Positions 1-8,824 of a stretch of 64,000 bases of DNA are shown here, piece after piece (within the stretch, counting starts at the first letter, position 1; each line of letters opens with the position of its first letter). The notes under the pieces were generated by a model. That model was given only the letters and a program-made list of their open reading frames with translations, made no database searches and was not told the DNA's origin. The position numbers and the translations under genes are program-made. The stretch is from assembly GCA_027021365.1 (NCBI GenBank), contig JALUUM010000032.1, positions 62,001 to 126,000 of the forward strand, in the 5' to 3' direction. The stretch comes from Spirochaetales bacterium. Lineage in GTDB: Bacteria > Spirochaetota > Spirochaetia > SZUA-6.

Positions 1-495
1 ATCGGCAGGGTCGGTAATCGTTACCACTGAGGCGTAGTTCTTTGAGGCGGCCCTCAAGATCGCTACCCCGCCGATGTCTATATTCTCTATGAGTTCGGAA
101 AGCTCTTCCCTGTCAGATAGTGAGAGCCGTGGTTTTTTGGCTAATGTTTTTTCAAGAACATCTCCGAATGGGTAGAGGTTACAGATAACGAAGTCGATCG
201 GGCCGATATTCTTACCTGCAAGCTGGTCCATGTGTTTGGGATTCTTTCTGTCGGCAAGTATTCCCGCATGGATAACGGGATGAAGTGTCTTTACCCGTCC
301 ATCGAGGACCTCGGGGAAACCTGTCACATCCTCTACCATAGTCACTTCGATTCCCCTGGAGGAGAGGTACCTGGCCGTTCCTCCGGTGGAAAGGATCTGG
401 TAGCCCCTGCTTGCAAGGGCGGAGGCAATGGTTTCCAGGCCGGTTTTGTTCCAGACACTTATCAGGGCATAGGCCCCCGATTTTTTCTCATTCAT
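1..495 (-). CDS. purH: Bifunctional purine biosynthesis protein PurH, N-terminal part (cut by window edge)
   Basis: The fragment covers the first 165 residues, which form the IMP cyclohydrolase (MGS-like) domain that closes FAICAR to IMP. Visible family motifs are S-T-G-G-T near residue 37, N-L-Y-P-F, E-N-I-D-I-G-G and A-A-S-K-N. The AICAR transformylase half lies beyond base 1. The start ATG at 495 follows an AGGAG ribosome binding site and overlaps the end of purN by 8 bases, so it is translationally coupled as the last seen gene of purF-purM-purN-purH. Function is secure; only the left end is missing. Confidence 0.95.
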   Translation of the reverse strand, partial: MNEKKSGAYALISVWNKTGLETIASALASRGYQILSTGGTARYLSSRGIEVTMVEDVTGFPEVLDGRVKTLHPVIHAGILADRKNPKHMDQLAGKNIGPIDFVICNLYPFGDVLEKTLAKKPRLSLSDREELSELIENIDIGGVAILRAASKNYASVVTITDPAD

Positions 496-1063
496 TTGAA
501 TCTCCTATATCATCGAGCAGTTTTTTGACGACCTCAGGATAGTATAAATGTTCCATTCTGTGAATATGTTCTTCCACCTCAGTAAGAGTTTCTTTTCCGT
601 TTCTTTGGAATGATTTCTGAAGTATTATGGGGCCGGTATCCACACCCGAGTCCACGAAGTGAATCGTTATCCCGAGTTCCATGTCTCCCGCCCGGTAGCT
701 TCTCTCTATTGCATTGGTTCCGGGATATTTTGGAAGGAGTGCCGGGTGGATATTTAGTATCCTCTTTCTGTAACGTTCGGTAAAATGTGGTGTAAGTATC
801 TTCATCCAGCCTGCAAGCACTATGAGATCTATTCTATGTTTTTCCACGAGGCCGATTATTTCTTCTTCAACCTTTTCTCTCTCTGCTTTCCTGTAATCCA
901 CAGTATAGACCGGTATCCCAAACTTCTTTGCCCTCTCTATCACCCTTGCTCCCCTCTTGTTGCAAAGGAGAAACTCGATCCTGTGGAGGGTGCCCTGAAG
1001 TTTCGATGCAATGGCCTCGAAGTTGGAACCGTTGCCAGAGGCAAAGACTGCTATCTTAGCCAT
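488..1063 (-). CDS. purN: Phosphoribosylglycinamide formyltransferase PurN
   Basis: PurN transfers the formyl group of 10-formyltetrahydrofolate to GAR, the third step of de novo purine synthesis. The 191-residue protein has the usual length. It opens with the A-V-F-A-S-G-N-G-S-N phosphate-binding loop and has the catalytic N-I-H-P-A-L-L-P segment (Asn and His) near residue 105, followed by the G-x-T-I-H-F-V-D-x-G-V-D-T-G-P signature with the catalytic Asp. The ATG at 1063 overlaps purM by 8 bases and the stop overlaps purH by 8 bases, so the genes are probably co-translated. Confidence 0.95.
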   Translation of the reverse strand: MAKIAVFASGNGSNFEAIASKLQGTLHRIEFLLCNKRGARVIERAKKFGIPVYTVDYRKAEREKVEEEIIGLVEKHRIDLIVLAGWMKILTPHFTERYRKRILNIHPALLPKYPGTNAIERSYRAGDMELGITIHFVDSGVDTGPIILQKSFQRNGKETLTEVEEHIHRMEHLYYPEVVKKLLDDIGDSNE

Positions 1064-2042
1064 CGGAGAGCTCTCCCATGTGGACGATATCTACCTCCCT
1101 GGCGTGGCAAAAATCAACAATGGATTTCTTATCCTTCCGTGAAACAACGAAGCACATCCCGATACCCATGTTGAAGACCCTGTACATCTCATCGATTTCT
1201 ATTTTTCCTTCCCTGCGGATGATTTCAAAAATCTCAGGTATCTTCCATGAGAAGTCGAGAAGGGGTTTCAGCCCCTTGGGAATGACCCGGGAGAGGTTGG
1301 ATACTATTCCGCCTCCTGTAACATGGGCTGCAGCAAGAACCTTTCCCGTTGAGAGGAGTGCCTTCATTTCTTCGGAGTAGATTCTGGTGGGAATTAGAAG
1401 CATCTCTCTTGCCTCTTTCATGGTTGGAGGGATCACCTTCCTTGCTAGGGAAAGGCCGTTGGAATGTATGCCGGAGGAGGGGAGGCCAAAGACCTGGTCT
1501 CCTCTGTGGATGCTGTCGAGCCTGGGTAGCAGGTGGTTCTTCTCTGCGATACCGACGGCAAAGCCCGCAAGGTCGAAGTCGTCCTCCCCGTACATGTCGG
1601 GAAGTTCGGCAGTTTCCCCGCCGGAGAGTGTGCAGCCCGCTATCTCACAGCCCCTTACAATGCCCGTTATTATCTCTCTTATCGTGTTTTCTTCTATTTT
1701 TCCGCAGGCGATGTAGTCGAGGAAGGAAAGAGGAAGGGCACCGGAGGCCAGGAGGTCGTTCACACACATGGCAACCAGGTCTATTCCTATTGTATCCAGC
1801 CTGCCGAGCTCCCTTGCAACGAGTATCTTGGTGCCTACACCGTCGGTTGTGGAGAGGATTACGGGATTCTTGTAGTGTGATGTATCGATTTCAAAACCTG
1901 CGGAGAAGGCGCCTATTTGCCTGCCTACCGAAGGTGACTTCAAACCCCTGATAAATGATGTTATGTTTTCGCCTCTCTCTATATCGACACCGGCATCTCT
2001 GTATGTTTTTATAACGTGTTTTTCGGCTGCATTCTCTTTCAA
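1056..2042 (-). CDS. purM: Phosphoribosylformylglycinamidine cyclo-ligase PurM (AIR synthetase)
   Basis: PurM closes FGAM to AIR using ATP. The family hallmarks are present: S-T-T-D-G-V-G-T-K near residue 65, the M-C-V-N-D-L-L substrate segment, L-S-G-G-E-T-A-E-L-P-D and the A-H-V-T-G-G-G-I loop. The frame is open to a TTG at 2066, which overlaps purF. I chose the TTG at 2042 because a GGGAGGGG sequence lies about 5 bases upstream and the resulting protein of about 328 residues has the normal length. A TTG start is unusual for this gene, and the longer start at 2066 cannot be excluded. It lies in the leftward pur operon between purF and purN. Confidence 0.93.
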   Translation of the reverse strand: MKENAAEKHVIKTYRDAGVDIERGENITSFIRGLKSPSVGRQIGAFSAGFEIDTSHYKNPVILSTTDGVGTKILVARELGRLDTIGIDLVAMCVNDLLASGALPLSFLDYIACGKIEENTIREIITGIVRGCEIAGCTLSGGETAELPDMYGEDDFDLAGFAVGIAEKNHLLPRLDSIHRGDQVFGLPSSGIHSNGLSLARKVIPPTMKEAREMLLIPTRIYSEEMKALLSTGKVLAAAHVTGGGIVSNLSRVIPKGLKPLLDFSWKIPEIFEIIRREGKIEIDEMYRVFNMGIGMCFVVSRKDKKSIVDFCHAREVDIVHMGELSDG

Positions 2043-2062
2043 AGTTCCCCTCCCGTTGCCCT

Positions 2063-3658
2063 TCAAGGGCAGTTACCCGTTTCAGGGTCTCTTTCAGAGT
2101 CACTTTCAGGGTTTTTATCTAAGTTTCTACCAGGGTCACTTTCGGACTTTCTATCAGGGTCTCCCGCCCCGATGGGATAATTCCCGTCCCCGGTGGGATA
2201 ATTCCCGTCGAAACATGCGTAACAGAAATCTTCAGGATTACTTACGCAACTCTTTAGGTCCTCGATAGAGAGAAACATTACCGAATCCGCCCCTATCTCT
2301 CTTGCTATCCCCTCGGGTGTCAGCCTGTTGGAAATAAGTTCCTCCTTCGTAGGAATATCGATTCCGAAGAAACAGGGGTATTTTATTTCCGGTGAGGAGA
2401 GCCTCATGTGAACCTCCCTTGCACCTGCATCCTTAAGGAGTTTTACCAGTGTCTTGCTGGTGGTTCCCCTTACGAGGGAGTCATCCACAACGGTAAGCCT
2501 CTTTCCCTCTATTGCATCTCTTACCGGGTGAAGTTTCATTCGTACACCGAACTCCCTCATCGATTTGGTGGGCTGTATGAAACTCCTTCCCGTGTAATGG
2601 TTACGTGTCAATCCCTGTTCGTATGGGATGCCGGAGGCATTTGCATAGCCCTGGGCAGCGCTGTTACCCGAATCCGGGACCGAGATAACGGTATCACCGG
2701 GTCTTTCATCCCTTTCGAACAGGCAAGCGCCCATCTTCTTTCTTATGGAATGCACGGTGTATCCGAAAATTGTGGAATCGGGCCTGGCAAAGTAGATCAG
2801 TTCGAATATGCACTGACTCCTTTTCATTTTGGTTTTCATCGCGCTGTTGGCGTTCTCATTATTCGAGACCCGGTTTCCAAATGAAGATGTGGTGTGAATA
2901 CTGAATTGCGGGGAACCGAATTGCAGTGAAGTGATGCCGCTCTTTCCCACGGTAACAATCTCACCCGGTTCCACCTCCCTCACCTCATCCGGCTTGAACA
3001 TGTCCAGCGCGCAGGTCTCGGATGCAAAGAGGGTGATTTCATCCTCGCCGCTCATGTTTTTTCTTCCCATTACAAGGGGCCTGAAACCCCTGGGGTCTCT
3101 TACGGCAATAAGGGTATCGTCGTTAATCATTACGAGGCTGTATGCCCCCTCCACCTGCGTAAGGACTTCGAGGAGAGCAGCGTCGAAATCTTTCTCCCTT
3201 GACTTAGCCAGGAGGTGAAGGATCAGTTCGGTGTCCGTTGTCGTCTGAAATATGGAACCTTCGGCAAAGAGTCGTTCCTGGAGTTCCGCAGAGTTGGAGA
3301 GGTTGCCATTATGTGCGAGTGCGATGTTACCCTTGTTGCATGAAACCACAATGGGCTGGGCGTTTTCTATTTTGTTGGCACCGTGAGTGGAATACCTGAC
3401 ATGGCCTATACCCAGGTGTGAGGGATGTTCCTCCTTTAGGTAATGGGAGAGAACATTGTAAACCATTCCGAGGTCCTTGTAGGATGTTATCCTCCCGTGC
3501 CGCCTGTAGGCTATGCCTGCGCTTTCCTGGCCCCTGTGCTGGAGGGAGTAGAGGGCATAGAAAAGTTTTTCCGGAATGTTGGAACTTTTCTTCGAGTAGA
3601 TGGCGGCTATTCCGCAGTGGTGTTTGAGTTTACCCCTTTCCACAGGTCTATATAACAT
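2063..3658 (-). CDS. purF: Amidophosphoribosyltransferase PurF with a repeat-derived C-terminal tail
   Basis: PurF makes phosphoribosylamine from PRPP and glutamine, the committed step of purine synthesis. The N-terminal glutaminase begins at a conserved H-C-G-I motif (Cys15 after a short propeptide), followed by L-Q-H-R-G-Q-E-S-A-G-I. The PRPP-binding loop appears as V-V-D-D-S-L-V-R-G-T-T. The ATG at 3658 is chosen because upstream extension would run into rarA on the other strand; it lacks a clear ribosome binding site, so the start is not certain. The last 45 or so residues, after the conserved C-Y-A-C-F region, are acidic, rich in D, P, S and R, and encoded by degenerate DNA repeats. It is the first gene of the pur operon. 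Confidence 0.93.
   Translation of the reverse strand: MLYRPVERGKLKHHCGIAAIYSKKSSNIPEKLFYALYSLQHRGQESAGIAYRRHGRITSYKDLGMVYNVLSHYLKEEHPSHLGIGHVRYSTHGANKIENAQPIVVSCNKGNIALAHNGNLSNSAELQERLFAEGSIFQTTTDTELILHLLAKSREKDFDAALLEVLTQVEGAYSLVMINDDTLIAVRDPRGFRPLVMGRKNMSGEDEITLFASETCALDMFKPDEVREVEPGEIVTVGKSGITSLQFGSPQFSIHTTSSFGNRVSNNENANSAMKTKMKRSQCIFELIYFARPDSTIFGYTVHSIRKKMGACLFERDERPGDTVISVPDSGNSAAQGYANASGIPYEQGLTRNHYTGRSFIQPTKSMREFGVRMKLHPVRDAIEGKRLTVVDDSLVRGTTSKTLVKLLKDAGAREVHMRLSSPEIKYPCFFGIDIPTKEELISNRLTPEGIAREIGADSVMFLSIEDLKSCVSNPEDFCYACFDGNYPTGDGNYPIGAGDPDRKSESDPGRNLDKNPESDSERDPETGNCP
2083..2210. repeat. Degenerate tandem repeats encoding the PurF tail
   Basis: Two 16-base copies of TGGGATAATTCCCGTC lie at 2173-2188 and 2194-2209 (period 21). 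Next to them, at 2083-2160, are several imperfect copies of a 13-base unit like CAGGGTCACTTTC. All lie inside the 3' end of purF in frame, so they lengthen the protein rather than break it. They look like a local expansion. Confidence 0.7.
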
Positions 3659-3698
3659 GCTAAAACATCCACAGTCAATAGCGGGGAGGATACGGAGG

Positions 3699-5150
3699 AT
3701 GAAGAAAAAGGAAAATAATGAGAACCCCGAGCAGGGCTTTCTCGAAGGCATAGCAGGCGATATAGAAAAGCCAACCCTTGAACAAGGAGAGGGCAGGAAG
3801 CCGCTTGCAGAGAGAATGCGCCCACGAAACCTCGATGAGTTCATCGGACAGAGGCACCTTCTTGGCGAGGGTAAGGCGCTGGATATCATAATCAAATCCG
3901 GTCACCTTCCATCGCTGATCCTGTGGGGTCCGCCCGGATGCGGAAAAACATCACTTGCCTATATCCTTGCGAAGATATTCGGTTACAGCTTTCATCCGTT
4001 TTCCGCCGTCGTCTCCGGAATAAGGGAACTGAAGAACCTCTTTAAGGAATTGGAAAGCAGGACAACGGGGAAAAACCTCGTTTTCATAGACGAAATTCAC
4101 AGGTTCAACAAGGCCCAGCAGGATGCTTTCCTGCTCTATGTGGAGAGAGGGGTGATAACACTAATAGGAACCACGACTCTGAATCCCTCCTTTTCCATAG
4201 TATCCCCTCTCCTCTCTCGTATGAGAGTACTGATTCTCGAGCCACTGGACGAAGGTGAGATTCTTGAACTTATGAAAAAGGCCCTGGAGGATAAGGAAAG
4301 GGGATACAGAACTCTGGATATTCGCTGCGAGGAAGATCTTCTTAAGGTGATTGCAGAGTATGTCGAAGGAGATGCAAGGGCTGCTCTTAATATTCTGGAG
4401 CTTATGGTAGAGGCAGAGAAACACGGAGAGGCAGCCGCATCTGAGCCAGCTGGCAGACCGGTTGAAACTTCTCAGGCAAAAGGGCCGGGGGAAAGACCTG
4501 TGGTCAAGTTGACCTTCAAGAGGCTGAATGAGGTTCTGCAGGGTAAAATACCTGAGTATGACAGGGACGGGGAGGGCCACTACAATTTGATTTCAGCCCT
4601 GCACAAGAGTATAAGAGGTTCCGATCCTGATGCAGCTCTCTATTGGCTTGCAAGGATGCTGGAAGGAGGTGAGGATCCGTTGTACATTGCAAGAAGACTG
4701 ATTCGTGTTGCAACTGAGGATGTTGGGCTTGCAGACCCCAATGCCCTGGAGATTACCGTAAGGGCAAAGGATGCAGTACATTTTCTTGGAATGCCGGAGG
4801 GTGACCTTGCACTAGCAGAGGCAGTTGTTTACCTTGCAACTGCACCAAAGAGCAATTCGATTTATACTGCCTATGGCAGAGCAAAAGAAGATGCTCATGA
4901 ATTTTCAAGGGCACCGGTTCCCATGTATTTAAGAAATCCGGTAACATCGCTTATGAGAAAGGCAGGGTACGGGAAAGGTTACAAGTATCCCCATGATTAT
5001 CCTGGCAGGGTTGTCAACCAGGATTATTTCCCTAAGGTAATGGGGAAGAGAAAGTATTACGAACCCAGTGGTTTTGGATTCGAGAAAGTGATAGGGAAGA
5101 GAATCGAGTGGTGGATTGATAAGAGGAATAAATCCTCGAAAAAAGCCTAG
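3699..5150 (+). CDS. rarA: Replication-associated recombination protein A (RarA/MgsA-type AAA+ ATPase)
   Basis: RarA is a clamp-loader-like AAA+ ATPase that acts at stalled replication forks. Near the N-terminus is P-L-A-E-R-M-R-P, then the Walker A loop G-P-P-G-C-G-K-T-S and Walker B I-D-E-I-H-R-F-N-K-A-Q-Q-D. Family segments such as G-T-T-T-L-N-P-S-F-S and the C-terminal P-A-Y-L/M-Y-L-R-N-type region (here P-M-Y-L-R-N-P) with the Y-K-Y-P-H-D tail motif follow. The ATG at 3699 is preceded by GGGGAGGA about 8 bases upstream, giving 483 residues. A spacer rich in A, E, G and P near residues 240-270 makes it slightly longer than usual. It is divergent from purF and convergent with the next gene, whose stop overlaps by 4 bases. 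Confidence 0.93.
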   Translation: MKKKENNENPEQGFLEGIAGDIEKPTLEQGEGRKPLAERMRPRNLDEFIGQRHLLGEGKALDIIIKSGHLPSLILWGPPGCGKTSLAYILAKIFGYSFHPFSAVVSGIRELKNLFKELESRTTGKNLVFIDEIHRFNKAQQDAFLLYVERGVITLIGTTTLNPSFSIVSPLLSRMRVLILEPLDEGEILELMKKALEDKERGYRTLDIRCEEDLLKVIAEYVEGDARAALNILELMVEAEKHGEAAASEPAGRPVETSQAKGPGERPVVKLTFKRLNEVLQGKIPEYDRDGEGHYNLISALHKSIRGSDPDAALYWLARMLEGGEDPLYIARRLIRVATEDVGLADPNALEITVRAKDAVHFLGMPEGDLALAEAVVYLATAPKSNSIYTAYGRAKEDAHEFSRAPVPMYLRNPVTSLMRKAGYGKGYKYPHDYPGRVVNQDYFPKVMGKRKYYEPSGFGFEKVIGKRIEWWIDKRNKSSKKA

Positions 5151-6817
5151 AGAGAATCTTTTTCAGCCGCTTGTCCCTCTCCGGCGGCTGCAACAACCTT
5201 TTTCTGTTTTGCCTTGGCTTCCTCGATGGATGGTTTTATTATGGTGAAATTTTTCATTATCCTTATCAGTTTTATGATGTCGTTGTAATCATTGAGTAGC
5301 TGACCCATGTATTCCCTGTTCTTGACTCCTCCTATGACCTTGAGATTGGAGATATAGGTGGGGGTACTCTGCCTGTAATCGTTCAGGACTTCACGGAGAA
5401 GTGAGGCAAGTTTGTAGAATCCTCCTATTATCTCCTCGAGAAATTCCAACACCTCACCATCAAGAGACTCGATCATCCTCGTGATAGTGGCCTCGACCTT
5501 TCTGCCGGTAGAGTAAACTTTAAGATACTTATTAAGGTTTGTTATCGAAAACTTGGAGTTTTCATTGATTTGATCCTCGAATTCCGACATTTTTTCCAGA
5601 AACTGTGAACAGGTATGGTATACATTGGAAAGAGAATCCTGAAAGAACTTGTTTTCGAAGTAACCCTCAACGAGGAGCTTGTTTACATCTTCCCTAATGT
5701 TCTTTTCGAATTTTGCAACGATAAAGCTCTTTACTATCCTTAAGGGTTTGATGAATTTGAAACCGGGAAAATTTTCGAGCATAAGAATCTCGGACTGTTT
5801 TTCATTATACCCCTTTATGGCAAGTAACTCCGCTTTTCCAAAAAGTGCCTCTATATCCTGGGCAATTGCATTTTCTCGTCTCTCCCTAAGGATTCTGTCC
5901 CTTATCTGTATATATCTGTCCGTGAGTGTTCTCTTGTAATATTCAATGAAGGTATGAAATTCCTTATCCCTTTCCGGTGTAAAGAAGGGGTCCTGTTTTA
6001 TTGCCCTGATAAGAAGAAGGATAGTACTCTGAGAGAGGTGTTTCTTTAACAGTTGTTTCAACCTGTTTATGAGCTTGTGCAGTTTGATTTTGCCTTCTTC
6101 CGTATTCACCCTGCTCAACCTTTCCATGAGCATCGAGAGATTGTTCTCTACACCAAGCTCCGGATTGAAATTCCATAGGATAAAGTAGATATCGAGCAGT
6201 TCATTTATAACCTGTTCTCCCATGACAGGTGTGAAATTGGGCTTTTGCTTGGAATCTAACCTTATCTTCATGTCGAAGAGCTTGAGGATCTTTTCCATAT
6301 CGAACTTGCAGAGTGCAATGAGCTTGTTCAACTGGTTGTATTCAAGGTCGAAGTTGTTGAATTGAGGGGAGGAAAGGTTCTTTATGATTTCCTGTATTTC
6401 ATTTCCCACTATCTTGAGCTCGGTTTCCGGAGAGGGGCTCTTTAAGATTCTGTCTTTCACATTTTCATAGGTGAGCATCCTTATTCTTTCCGATTCTTTC
6501 TCGGGGAGCCTCTTCTCGATAAGGTATTGTTTGTAGAGAAAAGAAACCTTGGGTTCTGCATTGGCCAGGGTCTTCCCCAAAAGCTCACATATCGGGCGAA
6601 GGATTCGTGCGAAATCGAGAAGTATAACTGCAAAACCCGGCAGAACCTCACCAGAGGATTGCTTGTAGTAGGAAGGTTTCAGGTTTTTCAGATAATCATG
6701 GATTTTCCTCAACTCTCTCCGTCTCTGAAGTTCCTTGGGGTCACGAATGAGTAAGGTATCGAAAATACTTTTTATTCTTTCTATCAAACCTGCCATTTGT
6801 TCCTGCTTATCAGACAT
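5147..6817 (-). CDS. Large helical protein of unknown function, spirochaete-type (possibly DUF5312-like)
   Basis: The 556-residue protein has no enzyme motif, signal peptide or membrane helix that I can see. It is highly charged and predicted mostly helical, with a short A/K/Q-rich C-terminal end. The overall pattern (basic start, long helical repeats of Leu, Ile and Lys) resembles proteins I associate with spirochaetes and the DUF5312 family, but this is recollection, not a search. The ATG at 6817 is the natural start. It sits alone on the minus strand between rarA and the dihydrouridine synthase gene. No function should be assumed. Confidence 0.6.
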   Translation of the reverse strand: MSDKQEQMAGLIERIKSIFDTLLIRDPKELQRRRELRKIHDYLKNLKPSYYKQSSGEVLPGFAVILLDFARILRPICELLGKTLANAEPKVSFLYKQYLIEKRLPEKESERIRMLTYENVKDRILKSPSPETELKIVGNEIQEIIKNLSSPQFNNFDLEYNQLNKLIALCKFDMEKILKLFDMKIRLDSKQKPNFTPVMGEQVINELLDIYFILWNFNPELGVENNLSMLMERLSRVNTEEGKIKLHKLINRLKQLLKKHLSQSTILLLIRAIKQDPFFTPERDKEFHTFIEYYKRTLTDRYIQIRDRILRERRENAIAQDIEALFGKAELLAIKGYNEKQSEILMLENFPGFKFIKPLRIVKSFIVAKFEKNIREDVNKLLVEGYFENKFFQDSLSNVYHTCSQFLEKMSEFEDQINENSKFSITNLNKYLKVYSTGRKVEATITRMIESLDGEVLEFLEEIIGGFYKLASLLREVLNDYRQSTPTYISNLKVIGGVKNREYMGQLLNDYNDIIKLIRIMKNFTIIKPSIEEAKAKQKKVVAAAGEGQAAEKDSL

Positions 6818-6900
6818 TTTATTATCACTTCACTAAAAATTCAACAAATTATTTGAATTGTCATGAATAACAACGGAATGCTGTCGAATAAATCCTAAAA

Positions 6901-7845
6901 TCAAGTGGTTTTGCTGCAATGCGCGGATAGATATTCGGATATTATTTTTTGATACTCGCCGTAGGAGGAAGCCCTTATCAGGTTATTCCTCAGCCTTGAA
7001 GAGTCAGGTAGCCCTTTGGAATATGCGGCGATATGCTTTCGCATGTCCTTGCATGCCCTTTTCTCTCCCTTGTATCTAATGGCAATCTTTAGCTGCTCCA
7101 TTGCGGTGAGCAGTTTTTCCCTGCAGCCAGGCAGCCTGCCTGCAAAGATAAAGGGATTACCGATTGCTCCCCTCGCCAACATTACTGCATCGCAACCGGT
7201 AAAGTCGAGTATCCTTTTGATGTCTTCCGTGGTAAAGAGATCGCCCGAGCCCGTAACTGGCACCTTCAAGGCCTTTTTAAGTTGTGCTATATGTTTCCAC
7301 TCTGCCTTACCTGAGAAACCCTGTGCCCTTGTCCTCGGATGAAGTGTAACCATACTTGCACCGGCTTCCTCCGCTGCTTTCCCAATTTCGATGAAATTGA
7401 TCGAATTAGCGTCCCATCCCGACCTTATCTTTATCGATATGGGAAGGGAGGTGGACTCCTTCATCGAAAGGACTATCCTGTAAAGTTTCTCGGGATCTTT
7501 TAGCAGGGCAGCGCCGGAACCTGTCTTTAGTACCTTTGGCACCGAGCAGCCGCAGTTCAAATCGATTATGAAGGGTGAGTGAGAGGAAACGATCCTTACC
7601 GCCCTTGAAATGGTAAGGGCATCACTTCCGAATAACTGGAAACCGAGAGGACCTTCTTCTTCTCCCCTTGCCAGGAGATCGAAAGTCTTTCTGCTTCCTC
7701 GGACAAGTGCCTCACATGACACCATCTCGGTAAAGGCGAGGGCTGCCCCGAACCTGAAGCACACAGTTCTGAAGGCTATATCGGTATAGCCTGCCATCGG
7801 AGCAAGAAATATATTTCCCTTGAGTTTCTTATCGGCAATAATCAC
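6901..7845 (-). CDS. dus: tRNA-dihydrouridine synthase (Dus family)
   Basis: Dus enzymes reduce uridine to dihydrouridine in the tRNA D-loop with FMN and NADPH. The sequence shows the flavin-binding L-A-P-M-A-G-Y-T-D near the N-terminus, the catalytic cysteine region N-C-G-C-S-V-P-K-V, the T-L-H-P-R-T-R-x-Q-G-F-S-G segment with the catalytic-site histidine and arginines, and V-x-G-S-G-D-L-F. The frame is open to 7968, but that would overlap tatD by over 100 bases. The GTG at 7845 gives 314 residues, the usual length, though no strong ribosome binding site is visible. It directly follows tatD (10-base gap). DusB-like is most probable, but the DusA/B/C subtype is not proven. Confidence 0.88.
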   Translation of the reverse strand: MIIADKKLKGNIFLAPMAGYTDIAFRTVCFRFGAALAFTEMVSCEALVRGSRKTFDLLARGEEEGPLGFQLFGSDALTISRAVRIVSSHSPFIIDLNCGCSVPKVLKTGSGAALLKDPEKLYRIVLSMKESTSLPISIKIRSGWDANSINFIEIGKAAEEAGASMVTLHPRTRAQGFSGKAEWKHIAQLKKALKVPVTGSGDLFTTEDIKRILDFTGCDAVMLARGAIGNPFIFAGRLPGCREKLLTAMEQLKIAIRYKGEKRACKDMRKHIAAYSKGLPDSSRLRNNLIRASSYGEYQKIISEYLSAHCSKTT

Positions 7846-7855
7846 TTCATACGGA

Positions 7856-8638
7856 CTACAGTTTATCAGGATCCAGGCCGAAGAGCCTTGCACCGTTCTG
7901 AAAGAGTATTTCAGAGAGTTCTTCCACCTCCATGTCCCGTAGCCTTGCAATGAATTTAGCCGTTTCACTGATGTATGATGGCTTGTTCCGCTTTCCGCGG
8001 TACACGGAGGGTACCATGAAAGGTGCTTCTGACTCTATGACCATCCTTTCCAGAGGAATATTCTTCGCAGTATCGTGAAGATTCCTTGCATTCCTATAGG
8101 TTACATTGCCTGCAAAGGATATGTAGAGGTTCAGTTCCAGTGCCTTTTTTGCATACTCGTAATCCTCCGAGTAACAGTGCAGTACGCCTCCTCGAGAGGG
8201 AAGTTCATCTCTTAAAATGTCCAGTACATCCTGCCCGGCATCCCTGTTGTGGATGACCACCGGGAGGTTCAATTTCTCCGCCATTTCGAGCTGTTTGATG
8301 AAAAGTTCTATCTGTGAATTTCTGTCACCGTACTTCCTGTAGTAGTCCAGGCCTATCTCTCCTATGGCAATAACCCTATCGAGTTTAACCCCATCCTCTA
8401 TCTGAGTTTCCCAATCTTTACCCGGATTGGTAACTTCTGATGGTGAAACGCCGATACTATGATAGACATGTGTTGCCGTTTTCAAATTTTCATAGATTTG
8501 GAAGAAGTCCCTAAGATTATTGGAAATGGACACTATTACCTCGACGTTATCCTGTTTGGCCTCTTTTACGATGAGAAGCTGTTCAATGGGGTCTTCGTTT
8601 ATAAGTCCAATATGTGCATGTGTGTCAAAAAATCTCAT
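7856..8638 (-). CDS. tatD: TatD family metal-dependent DNase
   Basis: This is a 260-residue TIM-barrel hydrolase of the TatD/YcfH group, known as 3'-5' exonucleases acting on DNA. The metal-binding D-T-H-A-H starts at residue 5. A-I-G-E-I-G-L-D-Y-Y-R, P-V-V-I-H-N-R-D-A and the downstream V-L-H-C-Y-S and V-I-E-S-E-A-P segments carry the other metal ligands. In most TatD proteins the last motif reads E-T-D-A-P, so Ser-Glu here is a mild variation. It is cotranscribed with the following dus gene. Confidence 0.92.
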   Translation of the reverse strand: MRFFDTHAHIGLINEDPIEQLLIVKEAKQDNVEVIVSISNNLRDFFQIYENLKTATHVYHSIGVSPSEVTNPGKDWETQIEDGVKLDRVIAIGEIGLDYYRKYGDRNSQIELFIKQLEMAEKLNLPVVIHNRDAGQDVLDILRDELPSRGGVLHCYSEDYEYAKKALELNLYISFAGNVTYRNARNLHDTAKNIPLERMVIESEAPFMVPSVYRGKRNKPSYISETAKFIARLRDMEVEELSEILFQNGARLFGLDPDKL

Positions 8639-8737
8639 ATAGTACCACTTTTATTGAGAATAAGTATGGAAAGTATATTACAATACTTTTGGTAGATAAG
8701 AGAATAACATTACATAGGAGGATAGTCAACATTATAT

Positions 8738-8766
8738 TTGACAAATATTACATCACATGATATTCT
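8738..8766 (+). promoter_or_regulatory. Sigma-70-type promoter for the M23/bactofilin operon
   Basis: TTGACA at 8738-8743, a 17-base spacer and TATTCT at 8761-8766 form a near-consensus promoter 58 bases before the GTG start of the M23 gene. It is the only good promoter on this strand in the 186-base gap. Confidence 0.7.
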
Positions 8767-8824
8767 CATTAACAAAAGTTCTCAAAATTGTCTCATATCG
8801 AGATAGTAAAAGGAAGAGGCAGCC

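Noticed and set aside
3659..3895. Longer N-terminus of PurF
   Set aside because: The frame is open, but it would run into the divergent rarA gene and adds a hydrophobic, non-family stretch; the catalytic Cys lies near the ATG at 3658.
7846..7968. Longer N-terminus of the dihydrouridine synthase
   Set aside because: It would overlap tatD by over 100 bases and does not resemble the family's start.
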